A stretch of DNA of 61,023 nt from Marixanthomonas sp963974425 (GTDB lineage: Bacteria > Bacteroidota > Bacteroidia > Flavobacteriales > Flavobacteriaceae). A program made the position numbers and the translations under genes. Below, one piece after another: positions 33,110 to 42,769 of the stretch. Within the stretch, counting starts at the first letter, position 1, and each line of letters starts with the position of its first letter. The notes under the pieces are model-generated. The model saw only the letters and a program-made list of their open reading frames with translations, did no database searches and was not told the DNA's origin. The stretch covers positions 1-61,023 of the forward strand of contig NZ_CAXBCK010000021.1 in NCBI RefSeq assembly GCF_963974425.1. Direction: 5' to 3'.

Positions 33110-34771
33110 CTACCTCCTGCTAACAACAATCTTTTTGGTAATACTAGAATTAGAGTCTAAATCTGTCAATTGTAAAAAGTACATGCCTTCAGCAGCCTGA
33201 GCTACCGAAATGGTATTCATGGTACTGGAGACAGATCCTTGACTTATTTGTTGACCCGTTACGCTATAAAAATGATACGATAGATTAGGGTAGCGGCTGT
33301 TCATTACCGTGATGGTTTCAGAAGCTGGGTTGGGAAAAATTTTTAACTCTCCTGTAATATCAAAATCTGGAACATTCAGTAAGTTTTGTATGGTTTCTAG
33401 TTGGGTTTGCCCTGTTTCGTTAGGATCCAACCATTCTTTAAGCCGCTTATCAGGTGTCGATCCGGTATCCCAAGAAACAGCCAATCTTCCGTAGATGTCA
33501 TACTCATTATTGTTTTCTAAGCCGTCACAAGAAGAATTACCGGCATATAATTGCCCAATTATTTTTCCGTTTTGATTAAATAATGGGGAACCGGACGAAC
33601 CACTTTCGGTTGTTCCTATTTCCCAGCCCTTTCCTTCGCCTACAGATGCTCCGCCAATTAACCATACTTCGGTACCATTGGCAGTTTCATGTATCGCTCC
33701 CGAATTATCTCTACATATTTTCATAATATCACCATTGGGATGATGAATGCCTATTCCATATAATGGTAGTTCGTCCGTAATGTCCCAACCCGCAAAAGCA
33801 ACATCCCAAGAAGAGGGAACTTCATTGTATAATTCTACTAAGGCAAAATCACTGATATTGTTGGCTGCTTTCAGTTCTGCTCCACTTATAGTAAAATTTG
33901 TCTGAAGATCTGTGCTAGGTTGATCTTCTCCGCAAATAGGACTCGGACTCATCCAGTTAAATCTGACAGACCAAAAAGCGGGGTCGCTATTGTCTAGACA
34001 GTGATTTCCAGTAAGTAAATAGGGTGTTTTGTCTTTATTGGTATTGTTTATAAGAACAGCGGAGCATAAATAGCCATTTCCTAAATTAAGGAGTGCAACT
34101 GCCTTTTTCAGAATATCTTTTTGACTATCGAAGTCTTCTCCTATAGAGCAATTAACATCGTAATTACAATCTCCAGAATCGTTTAAGCCTCGAATTCCAT
34201 CCATGTATCGCTCAACTTTACCCATTCGGTATCCGTGTATAATACTACTTATATTTAAAAGTACTTCTTCATTTACAGATGAAGGTTCATAATATTCCAA
34301 CCAAATTTTGTCTCCATTTATAAACCAAGAACCCAATTGTTGGTTGTTGCGATTTTGGTTTGTGGTTAATGGTAGTAATACATCAGTTTTATCGTCATTA
34401 TATAAAAACAGCTTGGCGCCAGAGGGAACGTAAAAATCATCAAAATTAATACTCAAATTAACAGCATTGGGCGAACTAATTGCAATACGCCATAATTTAT
34501 CACCATTGTCTAAATAAGTAACAGTACCGTCTTTATGAACATCTATTTTTAAACTTCGCTTGATGCCGTATCGCCACGGGAGGCTTTTATCACGGTCGTT
34601 TATACTGTCTTCACGATGAAGAGCCAAAAGGTCTAGAGGAGGAAGGTTGATGGTGGTCGCCTCATCAGTATCTTCTATATTCCAGCTAATAGGGGTGTTC
34701 ACGGTAGTTTCTTGAGAAAAAACCGTAAACATAGAAAAAATAAAAAAGAATAAAAAAGTAGTTTTTTTCAT
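33110..34771 (-). CDS. Secreted trypsin-like serine protease with T9SS sorting domain
   Basis: 553 residues exported by Sec (signal peptide about 1-20, ending VFSQ) and T9SS. An N-terminal propeptide/beta domain (about 25-210) is followed by a chymotrypsin-fold protease. Its triad is visible as His in LLTGNHCLDN, Asp in NISDFALVELY and Ser in TESGSSGSPLFN. The C-terminal sorting domain opens with FPNPASETITV and ends KKIVVSRR. It resembles lysyl endopeptidase-type secreted enzymes of Bacteroidetes, but the specificity pocket is not assignable here. Likely a nutrient-scavenging extracellular protease. Confidence 0.9.
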   Translation of the reverse strand: MKKTTFLFFFIFSMFTVFSQETTVNTPISWNIEDTDEATTINLPPLDLLALHREDSINDRDKSLPWRYGIKRSLKIDVHKDGTVTYLDNGDKLWRIAISSPNAVNLSINFDDFYVPSGAKLFLYNDDKTDVLLPLTTNQNRNNQQLGSWFINGDKIWLEYYEPSSVNEEVLLNISSIIHGYRMGKVERYMDGIRGLNDSGDCNYDVNCSIGEDFDSQKDILKKAVALLNLGNGYLCSAVLINNTNKDKTPYLLTGNHCLDNSDPAFWSVRFNWMSPSPICGEDQPSTDLQTNFTISGAELKAANNISDFALVELYNEVPSSWDVAFAGWDITDELPLYGIGIHHPNGDIMKICRDNSGAIHETANGTEVWLIGGASVGEGKGWEIGTTESGSSGSPLFNQNGKIIGQLYAGNSSCDGLENNNEYDIYGRLAVSWDTGSTPDKRLKEWLDPNETGQTQLETIQNLLNVPDFDITGELKIFPNPASETITVMNSRYPNLSYHFYSVTGQQISQGSVSSTMNTISVAQAAEGMYFLQLTDLDSNSSITKKIVVSRR

Positions 34772-34854
34772 ACACTATTGATATTGATGCGACTACAATA
34801 CTACAAGTTACTTTTTTATTTTGAAACAAGAAAATCATTAGCCTCTTTAAAAGC

Positions 34855-34884
34855 AAAAATCCTGATTGTTACATCAGGATTTTT
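34855..34884. terminator. Terminator after queA
   Basis: Perfect 11-bp stem AAAAATCCTGA/TCAGGATTTTT (34855-34865, 34874-34884) with an 8-nt loop. It lies just past the queA stop and upstream of the protease gene, both on the minus strand. It probably stops queA transcription. Confidence 0.88.
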
Positions 34885-34911
34885 CAAAAGTTTAAATAGT
34901 TGTTTACCTAT

Positions 34912-35967
34912 TTATATGATAAGCATGGCATCACCATATGTGTAAAATCTGTATTTTTCTTTTACAGCTTCAGCATAGGCTTCTTTTACAAAATCATGAC
35001 CTGCAAAAGCGGCTACCATCATCAATAATGTTGATTTTGGTGTATGGAAATTGGTTACCATACAGTTTGCAATACTGAAATCATATGGAGGGAAAATAAA
35101 TTTGTTAGTCCATCCTGCATACGGATTAAGCATACTGTTTGAGGATACTGAACTTTCTAAAGCACGCATTACGGTTGTTCCCACGGCACAAACTCGTTTT
35201 TTTCTATTAATTCCATTATTAATAGTATCAACAGAGCTTTGTGGCAATGCAATTTCTTCAGAGTCCATTTTGTGTTTAGAAAGGTCTTCTACCTCAACTG
35301 GGCTAAAGGTTCCTAAGCCAACGTGTAAAGTAACTTCGGCAAAGTTGATTCCTTTTATTTCAAGGCGCTTCAATAAGTGTTTTGAAAAGTGCAACCCAGC
35401 GGTTGGTGCAGCAACGGCCCCTTCTTCTTTAGCAAAGATAGTTTGGTAACGATCTGCATCTTCTGGTTCTACATCTCTTTTAATGTATTTAGGCAATGGA
35501 GTTTCGCCTAATTCTGTTAATTTATTTCTGAATTCTTCATACGATCCATCAAACAAAAATCGAAGTGTACGCCCGCGCGAAGTAGTGTTGTCTATAACTT
35601 CAGCTACTAACGATTCGTCATCACCAAAATATAATTTATTACCAATTCTTATTTTACGAGCAGGATCTACCAAAACGTCCCAAAGTCGGGTTTCTGGGTT
35701 TAGTTCACGCAAAAGGAAAACCTCAATACGAGCTCCTGTTTTTTCTTTGTTTCCAAATAATCGTGCCGGAAAAACCTTGGTGTTGTTCAATACCATTACA
35801 TCGTCTTCTTCAAAATAGTCGATGAGGTCTTTAAACATCTTATGCTCAATGGTTTTCTCTTTTCGGTTTAAAACCATTAATCTGGCTTCATCACGGTTAG
35901 ATGCTGGATATTCTGCCAAAAGTTCTTCTGGCAATTCGAAATTGAAATTAGAAAGTTTCATTCCCAT
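34912..35967 (-). CDS. queA: S-adenosylmethionine:tRNA ribosyltransferase-isomerase
   Basis: Transfers the ribose of SAM to preQ1 in tRNA to form epoxyqueuosine. Its 351 residues show the family N-terminus KLSNFNFELPEELLAEYPA, VMVLNNTKVFPARLFG, AAPTAGLHF (about 200) and the late NFHTPKSTLLMMVAAFAG. The start could be the ATG at 35967 or the in-frame ATG at 35961, which gives the common MKLSNF end. A minus-strand TATATTTG box at 35997-36004 suits either. Confidence 0.97.
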   Translation of the reverse strand: MGMKLSNFNFELPEELLAEYPASNRDEARLMVLNRKEKTIEHKMFKDLIDYFEEDDVMVLNNTKVFPARLFGNKEKTGARIEVFLLRELNPETRLWDVLVDPARKIRIGNKLYFGDDESLVAEVIDNTTSRGRTLRFLFDGSYEEFRNKLTELGETPLPKYIKRDVEPEDADRYQTIFAKEEGAVAAPTAGLHFSKHLLKRLEIKGINFAEVTLHVGLGTFSPVEVEDLSKHKMDSEEIALPQSSVDTINNGINRKKRVCAVGTTVMRALESSVSSNSMLNPYAGWTNKFIFPPYDFSIANCMVTNFHTPKSTLLMMVAAFAGHDFVKEAYAEAVKEKYRFYTYGDAMLII

Positions 35968-35996
35968 AAAAAGTGGTGTTTTGTCTTGAAAAGCTG

Positions 35997-36004
35997 CAAA
36001 TATA
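35997..36004 (-). promoter_or_regulatory. queA -7 box
   Basis: Exact TAnnTTTG match (TATATTTG on the minus strand), about 30-36 bp before the possible queA start codons. Confidence 0.45.
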
Positions 36005-36043
36005 CAACCTCAACATAGGGGTTGTCAAGTAAATAAGCAATTA

Positions 36044-37276
36044 TTATTTAAAATTGACGTTTATACCTACTTTTTGGATGTCTTCCCAATAGGTTGGAAA
36101 CGATTTTGAAACCACTCCCGCGTCATCAATTTTAATATTTCTTTTTAAAGCTAAAGGCGCGAAAGCCATTGCCATACGGTGATCGTTGTAGGTTTGGATG
36201 GTTACGTGTTCTTTATTTTTTTCTGAAACCATTAATTCTAAAGTATCATTGCTGACCGAAATTTTAGCTCCTAATTTTTTCAATTCGGTTTGTAAAGCAA
36301 GCAATCTATCTGTTTCTTTTATCTTTAAGGTATGCAATCCAGTTAATTTACAGCCTAAACCTAGTCCAAAACACGTAACGGCAATAGTTTGTGCAATATC
36401 AGGCGCATCTGCAAGATTTAATAAAACGTGGTCGGCAATTGGTTTGTTGTTTTTTGAAAGGGTGATGGAGGCATCTTTTTCATTAAATTGTGTGGTGACA
36501 CCCAACGTTTCATAAATGGTCGCTAAAATAGAATCACCTTGTAAACTATCTTTAAAATAGCCTCTTAGGGTTATGTTTGATGCTTCAGAAAGAGCTACAA
36601 TACTATAAAAATAGGATGCTGAACTCCAATCAGATTCTATTAATATCGCTGTGTTTTTAATTGCTGAAACTGGCTTTACTTCAATGCTGTTTTCTGAAAA
36701 ATTACAAGGGATTCCAATTTTTTGAAGCAAAGCAACTGTCATATGTAGGTATGGAGCTGAAGTGACAGATTTTTCAATATGTACTGTAAGTCCATTTTGT
36801 AAGGATGGTGCTATCAATAACAAAGCTGAAATATATTGACTGCTTACATTTCCGGCAATAGAAATTTTTTGCTTTATAATCTTTTTACCTGAAATAGAAA
36901 TAGGTGGATAACCATCTGTTTTAAGATAATTTATTTCGGCTCCTAAACCTCGCAACGCATCGACTAATATTTTTATGGGGCGTTGTTGCATGCGTGCGCT
37001 ACCGGTTAATACAACCGAAGCATCAGGTTGAGTGGCAAAATAGGCTGTTAAAAAACGCATGGCGGTCCCAGCGTGGTGAATATCCACTTTGCCTTGATGT
37101 GATAGTAATGCTTTTTGCAACACCATCGTGTCATCACTTTCTGATAGGTTCTCCGTTTTAAGATTGGGAAAAAGTGATTGTAATATCAATAATCGATTCG
37201 ATTCACTTTTGGAGCCTGAAACTTGTATGGTAGCTGAAAGCTCTTTGGTGTTTTTGCTTGTGAGTACAGCTTTCAT
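36044..37276 (-). CDS. aroA: 3-phosphoshikimate 1-carboxyvinyltransferase (EPSP synthase)
   Basis: Shikimate-pathway enzyme joining PEP to shikimate 3-phosphate. From the ATG at 37276 it has 410 residues. Recognised parts are the N-terminal VSGSKSESNRLLIL (substrate-binding Lys and Ser), HHAGTAMRFLTAYFA, ARMQQRPIKILVDALRGLGA and the C-terminal LKIKETDRLLAL and YNDHRMAMAFAPLAL. An in-frame upstream TTG would add three residues. It is third in a minus-strand operon with the MazG-like and small membrane protein genes (10 bp gap). Its pathway neighbour, the DAHP synthase, lies 9 kb away under attenuation. Confidence 0.96.
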   Translation of the reverse strand: MKAVLTSKNTKELSATIQVSGSKSESNRLLILQSLFPNLKTENLSESDDTMVLQKALLSHQGKVDIHHAGTAMRFLTAYFATQPDASVVLTGSARMQQRPIKILVDALRGLGAEINYLKTDGYPPISISGKKIIKQKISIAGNVSSQYISALLLIAPSLQNGLTVHIEKSVTSAPYLHMTVALLQKIGIPCNFSENSIEVKPVSAIKNTAILIESDWSSASYFYSIVALSEASNITLRGYFKDSLQGDSILATIYETLGVTTQFNEKDASITLSKNNKPIADHVLLNLADAPDIAQTIAVTCFGLGLGCKLTGLHTLKIKETDRLLALQTELKKLGAKISVSNDTLELMVSEKNKEHVTIQTYNDHRMAMAFAPLALKRNIKIDDAGVVSKSFPTYWEDIQKVGINVNFK

Positions 37277-37286
37277 AAAACGCAAA

Positions 37287-37514
37287 TTACTTTTTCAATT
37301 TATTTTTAAACTTTCCGTAGGTTACAAAAAAACCATACAGGAAACCTGTTAATAAGCTTCCGCCTATTAATAAATATGGGTTTCGTTCATCGAAAAAGTT
37401 AGAAGTAAATCCTTCAAAAGCCCATTTAATGAATATAAAGATAACGACAAAGGCAAGCCCTAAGTATAGTACAGACCTCCAAAACCCTTTGTGATTGATT
37501 ATTTGTTTAAACAT
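37287..37514 (-). CDS. Small membrane protein, function unknown
   Basis: 75 residues with two hydrophobic segments (about 12-31 and 45-66) and a basic tail ending KFKNKLKK. No family recognised. It overlaps the MazG-like gene by one base (TAATG) and precedes aroA by 10 bp, so it is a real operon member. The aromatic- and glycine-rich second segment (GGSLLTGFLYGFFVTYG) suggests packing in the inner membrane. Confidence 0.75.
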   Translation of the reverse strand: MFKQIINHKGFWRSVLYLGLAFVVIFIFIKWAFEGFTSNFFDERNPYLLIGGSLLTGFLYGFFVTYGKFKNKLKK

Positions 37515-37840
37515 TACTTTAATTTTTCATTATTGTGATGGCGATCGTGGTCACGCTTGGTTTTAATATCTAACTTTTTATGGAAAGCTTCTTCTAGGTT
37601 TACCCCAGTTTGGTTAGCTAAACATAAAACGACAAAAAGTACATCTGCTAGCTCTTCGCCTAAGTCTTTACCTTTATCACTTTCTTTTTCGCTTTGCTCT
37701 CCATAACGGCGAGCAATGATGCGAGCTACTTCGCCTACCTCTTCAGTAAGCTGTGCCATATTGGTAAGTTCGTTAAAATAACGGACTCCGTGCTCATCGA
37801 TCCATTTGTCAACTGCTTCTTGTGCATTTTCAATGTTCAT
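37514..37840 (-). CDS. MazG-like nucleotide pyrophosphohydrolase
   Basis: 108-residue all-alpha NTP pyrophosphohydrolase, probably clearing non-canonical or excess nucleoside triphosphates. The metal-binding motif is EEVGEVARIIARRYGE (about residues 33-48), followed by KDLGEELADVLFVVLCLAN with further acidic ligands. It is short and single-domain, like MazG-type house-cleaning enzymes. It is first of a three-gene operon with the membrane protein and aroA. A minus-strand TATTTTTG box lies at 37858-37865. Confidence 0.9.
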   Translation of the reverse strand: MNIENAQEAVDKWIDEHGVRYFNELTNMAQLTEEVGEVARIIARRYGEQSEKESDKGKDLGEELADVLFVVLCLANQTGVNLEEAFHKKLDIKTKRDHDRHHNNEKLK

Positions 37841-38024
37841 TGGGTATGTTTTAAATTCAAAAATACTTCAATTTCATTGAGTTTAGGAGTAAATTTCAAC
37901 CCTATTTTTATATACGGAGTTATATTAAAATTTTTACTCTTTAAAAAAGACGAAAAATAGGTTTTGTTATTTGGTTATTGGTTAAAAATTAGTCACCCGA
38001 TAATCAATTACAATCAAACTTACA

Positions 38025-40049
38025 TTATGCTTTAGTAAGCACTATCTTCTCATGTTCTTTATCAATCATCAGCTTAAAAAATTCTTTGATATTACCATAA
38101 TCATGAGCAGGCATAGTAGCAGTATTTAAAGCAAACTCTACTGATATTTGTAGTTTACCGCCAAGATTATTGATCATGTATTTAAACATTCCGGAATTTT
38201 CTCCTAAAGCAAATGCGGCACTTTCTGGAACAGATTCGATTGTATAGCCTTCAGGAATATCAACGGTTACAATATACCTGTCTTTTACAGGGTAATTAAA
38301 ATCAATTGGATAACTGCGTTCATTTAATTTAAATGGATTTTCATCCATAGCTAAGAATAATAATGGAGAAAAGTATAATTTACCACCTATTTCTTCTACA
38401 GCATCAAAGTTTTCAAAATCATATTTCAATGAAACGGGTTGGTACAATTTCTTTAAATTTTCAAAAGTAATATTTGAAATTTCAGTCTCTCCATTATTTT
38501 CTTCTAATTTTTTACGGATATCTTCTTCTTTAGCGTTTATAAAACTTTTACGTTGGCTTAAAGCATAATGACCTGTAAATCGGTTTTGCGTAGATCCAGT
38601 AATAGAATAATCGTCTTTATTGATGGCCAAATTCATCATAGTACTCTGCACGGCGTGTTTAGATGGATATAATGAAACCCAAGAAGAACTACGGTCTTCT
38701 CGTACAATTCTTCCTTGCCAGTTTAGTAACTCTGGTTGTAAAACATTAGGCTCTCCTTCTTTTATAGTAGCGTCAAAAAGCACCGTGTTATTCCCGTTTT
38801 CAACTGCTGCTATTACATAATTAAATCCGTTGCGTGTTGGAAATAAAGGAATTCCATGTGATTTTGTACTTACCAAAACTGGATTAGCGTTAAGGCCTGC
38901 ATACCGGAGCATGGTAACTAATAATAAATTTATATCGGCTGCATTTCCGGAACCTTTTTTATAGGCATCTTTTGTGCCTTCTTGAGTAAAAAGACCTCCA
39001 AGCTCATTCCAATTCATTTTACCTTTCGCAAACTCATATACTTTGATCATTTTTTTTGTGGGCTCACTGATACCGCTTAAAAGGTTGTCTATATCATCAT
39101 CAAAATAACTATCTCTTTTTAACTGATCTCCAAAAGCATTGGAGTCATATACCGATTTTGAAACGTCTTCCCAAGTTGTCGTAAACATATTTAATGAAGA
39201 TCCTGGAAACTTGGTGTAGGAAAGTTCAAACTTTAGAGAGGTAGTGTAGTTATTAATATTTCCTGAAAAAGCCTCTTCTTTTAAAGCTGGCACTTGCTCC
39301 ATTGAAACCTCATAACTGTTTTCTCTATACTCAATCTCTACTCGTTGCGTTCTTGTGTTTTGTCTCACACCGCCAAAACCTGAAGCTACAGATGCACTAG
39401 AGTTAAAATACATACTCCGTGTTTGCCCATCTTCTTTTATTTTAAAAGGTACCCAGCCTTTTTGATGCATTTTATAATTGAAATATTCAGGTACGGCGAA
39501 GCGCATCTCTACTTTATTGACTGGTATTTGCTCCTGAAACCTATACTCATCGATGTTTGTTACAAACGGTGATTTTATTGTGTATTTGTATTCAATTACG
39601 CAGCCTTCTGTAACGGCTGGCATAGTGAATTTCGTAACTTCTAAAAATTCATTAACTTCTTCTTCAAAAATACCATCGTTACGTAATTTTTCATCTTTAA
39701 CTTTACCGTCTTCTAAAAAGAAAGTATACCCTTTTAATCCTGAAATTTCTTCGTCTGAACTTCCACTGCTTTGATACAATCTTACTTTTTTATTGGCCCA
39801 GTCAAAACCTTCTTTATTGTATATTTTTACTCGTTCAAAAACTTCGGTTAATAAGTAAAAGTCATCGGTTTCAGAATACTCAAACCGGGTTTTCATTTCT
39901 CGGTATAAAATAGCAGCATCTGCTGTTGAATCCGTTGGGTGTTGTTTCTCTAATAGTTCTTTTTTAGAGACTTTCCCAAATCTGAAATCTTGAGAGTAAG
40001 TAAATTGTAAGCAACTTAGCGTAAAAATAAGAGTAAAAATAAATTTCAT
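38025..40049 (-). CDS. DUF3857/transglutaminase-like exported protein lacking catalytic residues
   Basis: 674 residues: signal peptide (about 1-20, FTYSQ), DUF3857 beta-rich domain (about 50-240), a transglutaminase-like domain (about 290-430) and a C-terminal domain. Where the upstream partner has GDCKA, this protein has GNAAD, so the catalytic Cys is Ala370. The His position is Tyr411 (NYVIAAV), while the Asp is kept (LFDATI, 426). It is therefore probably a non-catalytic paralogue, perhaps a binding partner. It is second in a two-gene operon, 16 bp after the presumed active copy. Confidence 0.82.
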   Translation of the reverse strand: MKFIFTLIFTLSCLQFTYSQDFRFGKVSKKELLEKQHPTDSTADAAILYREMKTRFEYSETDDFYLLTEVFERVKIYNKEGFDWANKKVRLYQSSGSSDEEISGLKGYTFFLEDGKVKDEKLRNDGIFEEEVNEFLEVTKFTMPAVTEGCVIEYKYTIKSPFVTNIDEYRFQEQIPVNKVEMRFAVPEYFNYKMHQKGWVPFKIKEDGQTRSMYFNSSASVASGFGGVRQNTRTQRVEIEYRENSYEVSMEQVPALKEEAFSGNINNYTTSLKFELSYTKFPGSSLNMFTTTWEDVSKSVYDSNAFGDQLKRDSYFDDDIDNLLSGISEPTKKMIKVYEFAKGKMNWNELGGLFTQEGTKDAYKKGSGNAADINLLLVTMLRYAGLNANPVLVSTKSHGIPLFPTRNGFNYVIAAVENGNNTVLFDATIKEGEPNVLQPELLNWQGRIVREDRSSSWVSLYPSKHAVQSTMMNLAINKDDYSITGSTQNRFTGHYALSQRKSFINAKEEDIRKKLEENNGETEISNITFENLKKLYQPVSLKYDFENFDAVEEIGGKLYFSPLLFLAMDENPFKLNERSYPIDFNYPVKDRYIVTVDIPEGYTIESVPESAAFALGENSGMFKYMINNLGGKLQISVEFALNTATMPAHDYGNIKEFFKLMIDKEHEKIVLTKA

Positions 40050-40065
40050 AAGTATAGTGTAATGA

Positions 40066-41973
40066 TTAGCTATTCTGATTTAATAAGATTTTTGATTGGT
40101 CCATTTTAGAAACTCTTCGTAAAAAAGACCGGTATTTTTTATAATCTGAAGCAGGAAAAGTGCCTTTTTTTAAGATAAAGGTGCGCCTGTATTCAATAGT
40201 ATTTTCTGAAATTTTTGAAACTGAAAAAGCATAGCTTCCAAATTTATTTTCAATGCTTACAGCTTCGGGGAGGCTGTCAATATTAAGTGTTTCGGAAATG
40301 TTTATTGTTAATGTGTCGGTTTCGGTAAAGCCTTCAGCTATTCTAAGTTTTTGTTTTCTATCTGTAAAACGAGGTGGTACAGATACCGATTGTGAAAACA
40401 TGTTGAGTCCAAAAAGCAAATCATTACCTATTGATGAACAATAGCTAGGCATGTTTATGGAGAGCTGTTCAGTAAATAAAATTTTATCTTTATTATTATC
40501 AAGCACTATGTTTTCTATGTTAAATCCATTGATGTGGGACCATCTGTTTTTATACTGCTTCTCTAGATCGTCTGCATCTAAATTCTTAAGGTGATATTTT
40601 TCATCATACTGCAAACCAGTGTAAACTCCTTTAAAATCTGCTTGTATTGTACCTGAAGGACTAACTGTGATAGTCCCCGAATTTTTTTTAACATTGTCCT
40701 TAAAAGTGTAGGCTTTTGTATGAACAATTTTACCTCCTTCTGGTGTAACCATTAATACATCCCGGTCATCGCTAAAATTTCCGCCGTATCCAAACGGAGT
40801 GTCTTGGCTGGTGCATTCTAACCAAACAATTTCATCTCCCTTAGGCACACCTAAAATTACGTGGTTACCTTGTATTCCAGCAAAATTAGAATCGAGATCT
40901 ATCTCTTCATTTCCAGCATAGAGGACGGTATAATAGGAAGGTACACCCACGACATCCAATAAGGCTTTTGTATAATTAGTTAAGGCCTTGCAATCGCCAT
41001 AGCTTAATTTATCAACATCTTCTGCTAACATAGGTTTCCAACCGCCAATTCCAATTTGAATACTTATATAACGCACTTTGTTTTGAAGGTATTCATAAAT
41101 CTTTTTTGCTTTTCCTAAGTTAGTTGTTTCGCCGGAGACTAATTGTTTTGCTCTTGCAATAGTGGCTGGGGATAGTTCACTTACTCCTGTTAAAAGTGTT
41201 TTGTCCATCCAAGCACCAAATTCCTTCCAATCTTTTCCATATCCAGCGACACCTTTTAGGTAAAAATTATTTAGAGCAAACTTTACGTGTGGCAAAATAT
41301 TTCGGTATGAAGGGCTATATTCTTCCCTTTTAATTGCTTCTAAATTTTCTGCTTTACAGATAAAAGAGTCTGGAGTTTCAGAAATTGAAATATCATATCC
41401 TTCAAGGTTCTTTTTTAAAACATTGGGCTTATTAGAAGGGTTGTATTTTACCGTAAACTCACTATTTTTTGTAGAAGTGTAATACCCTCCGATGGGAAAC
41501 CAACGCGGTATGTGTGCAGTGGTATTACTTTGGGTAACCGACTCGAAAACCAACGTATAAGGGTATGTTGTTGGAGTGTAATCTAAATATAATACTCGAT
41601 CATCATTATAAATTGAAAACCCATCTGAAGCACTGATGTCGCGAAAATCACGTTTTTTAAAATGCTCCAGTTCATTACCCATGGCATCATAGGCCCAAGC
41701 TTCGATATCCTTTATTTTAGCGTCATCATCATAATACGCATAGGCGTCTAGATTGTTGTCGCCCTTTTTATTTAGCACCATAATGGCTCTATGGTTTTTA
41801 TAAACCATCTGGTCATTTTTGGTAATATCTATTTCTATTTTTTCATCCAACAATACACTATTGGCGTTTTTAGCAAGCGTTGAGGATAAGGCAGCAACGG
41901 AATATTGGGTTTCCTGCGCAAAAACGGAAATGGTAGATAGAATAACTACGCCTAGAGCAATAAAGTTTCGCAT
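40066..41973 (-). CDS. DUF3857 transglutaminase-like exported protein, catalytic Cys present
   Basis: 635 residues from the ATG at 41973 (signal peptide ends SVFAQ; an upstream frame to 41988 adds five unlikely residues). The DUF3857 domain spans about 40-215 and the transglutaminase-like domain about 270-400. The presumed catalytic centre is Cys328 in SYGDCKALT, His371 in GNHVILGV and the acid at 386 in WLECT (Glu where Asp is common). A C-terminal beta domain follows. The family is abundant in Bacteroidetes but its substrate is unknown. It is first gene of the pair, whose second member lacks Cys and His. Confidence 0.85.
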   Translation of the reverse strand: MRNFIALGVVILSTISVFAQETQYSVAALSSTLAKNANSVLLDEKIEIDITKNDQMVYKNHRAIMVLNKKGDNNLDAYAYYDDDAKIKDIEAWAYDAMGNELEHFKKRDFRDISASDGFSIYNDDRVLYLDYTPTTYPYTLVFESVTQSNTTAHIPRWFPIGGYYTSTKNSEFTVKYNPSNKPNVLKKNLEGYDISISETPDSFICKAENLEAIKREEYSPSYRNILPHVKFALNNFYLKGVAGYGKDWKEFGAWMDKTLLTGVSELSPATIARAKQLVSGETTNLGKAKKIYEYLQNKVRYISIQIGIGGWKPMLAEDVDKLSYGDCKALTNYTKALLDVVGVPSYYTVLYAGNEEIDLDSNFAGIQGNHVILGVPKGDEIVWLECTSQDTPFGYGGNFSDDRDVLMVTPEGGKIVHTKAYTFKDNVKKNSGTITVSPSGTIQADFKGVYTGLQYDEKYHLKNLDADDLEKQYKNRWSHINGFNIENIVLDNNKDKILFTEQLSINMPSYCSSIGNDLLFGLNMFSQSVSVPPRFTDRKQKLRIAEGFTETDTLTINISETLNIDSLPEAVSIENKFGSYAFSVSKISENTIEYRRTFILKKGTFPASDYKKYRSFLRRVSKMDQSKILLNQNS

Positions 41974-42009
41974 GGGCGCAATATACACAATTGTTAAAAA
42001 AATGTGAAA

Positions 42010-42462
42010 TTATTCTTTATTTTTTGAATCTATATTAATAGTTATAGGTCCATCGTTAATTAAAGCAACATCCATCATGGCTCCAAAAACACCTGTTTTT
42101 ACTACTTTATTGAGTTCTTTTTCGAGTTGCTTAATGAATTTCTCGTATAAGGGGATTGCCACATCTGGCTTAGCTGCTTTTATAAACGAAGGGCGATTTC
42201 CTTTTTTTGTACTTGCATGTAAGGTAAACTGACTTACCACCAAAATGTCTCCGTCAACATCTTTAACAGAAAGATTCATCGCATCAGCTGTATCTGAAAA
42301 TACCCGTAGCCTTGTTATTTTTCTACACAACCAATCAATATCTTCTTGGGTATCTTCATCTTCAATGCCTAAAAATACCAAAAATCCTTGATTAATTTTT
42401 GAAACAACTTCCCCTTCTACCGTGACAGAAGCTTTTTTAACACGTTGCAATACTGTTCTCAT
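42010..42462 (-). CDS. dtd: D-aminoacyl-tRNA deacylase
   Basis: Removes D-amino acids (and glycine) from mischarged tRNA in the cytoplasm. The 150 residues are full length. MRTVLQRVKKASVTVEG opens the fold. The active-site SQFTLHASTKKGNRPSF (about 80-96) and the cross-subunit GAMMDVALINDGPITI near the end are both intact. It lies 36 bp upstream of the DUF3857 operon on the same strand. No promoter was recognised. Confidence 0.96.
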   Translation of the reverse strand: MRTVLQRVKKASVTVEGEVVSKINQGFLVFLGIEDEDTQEDIDWLCRKITRLRVFSDTADAMNLSVKDVDGDILVVSQFTLHASTKKGNRPSFIKAAKPDVAIPLYEKFIKQLEKELNKVVKTGVFGAMMDVALINDGPITINIDSKNKE

Positions 42463-42603
42463 AATCGAATTATAATTTATGAGTCAATATACATGTTAAT
42501 TGTATCTTTTCCTGCCTTTCAGTTAGGTTGGTCTAAAATTGATGTTATTAATATCTTGCGAGTCAATCTACAGTTTTCTTTAAATTAGATATTCTTTGAA
42601 TTC

Positions 42604-42697
42604 TTTTTGTTGATAATAATGCAGTTATTAAAATTTCTACCTTAGTATATTTCTACATCTTTACTAACTGAATACTGAATACTGAATACTGAATACT
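42604..42697 (+). repeat. Direct repeat, left copy, ending in four 7-bp GAATACT units
   Basis: A 59-bp block (42604-42662) resembles 45303-45361 and ends with AGTATATTTCTACATCTTT, identical in both. It is followed by four tandem GAATACT units (42670-42697). It lies just before the ECF sigma factor gene. In the 42463-42769 gap nothing else is recognised apart from AT-rich sequence. Confidence 0.75.
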
Positions 42698-42769
42698 TTT
42701 TTCACCCTTCAGGCAACCCTTTTAATTAATATTGCGTCTATATAAATAGAAAGCCATGCGAAGCATATT

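Noticed and set aside
35051..35449. 132-residue open frame on the plus strand inside queA
   Set aside because: It is antisense to conserved QueA motifs and its translation shows no recognisable domain.
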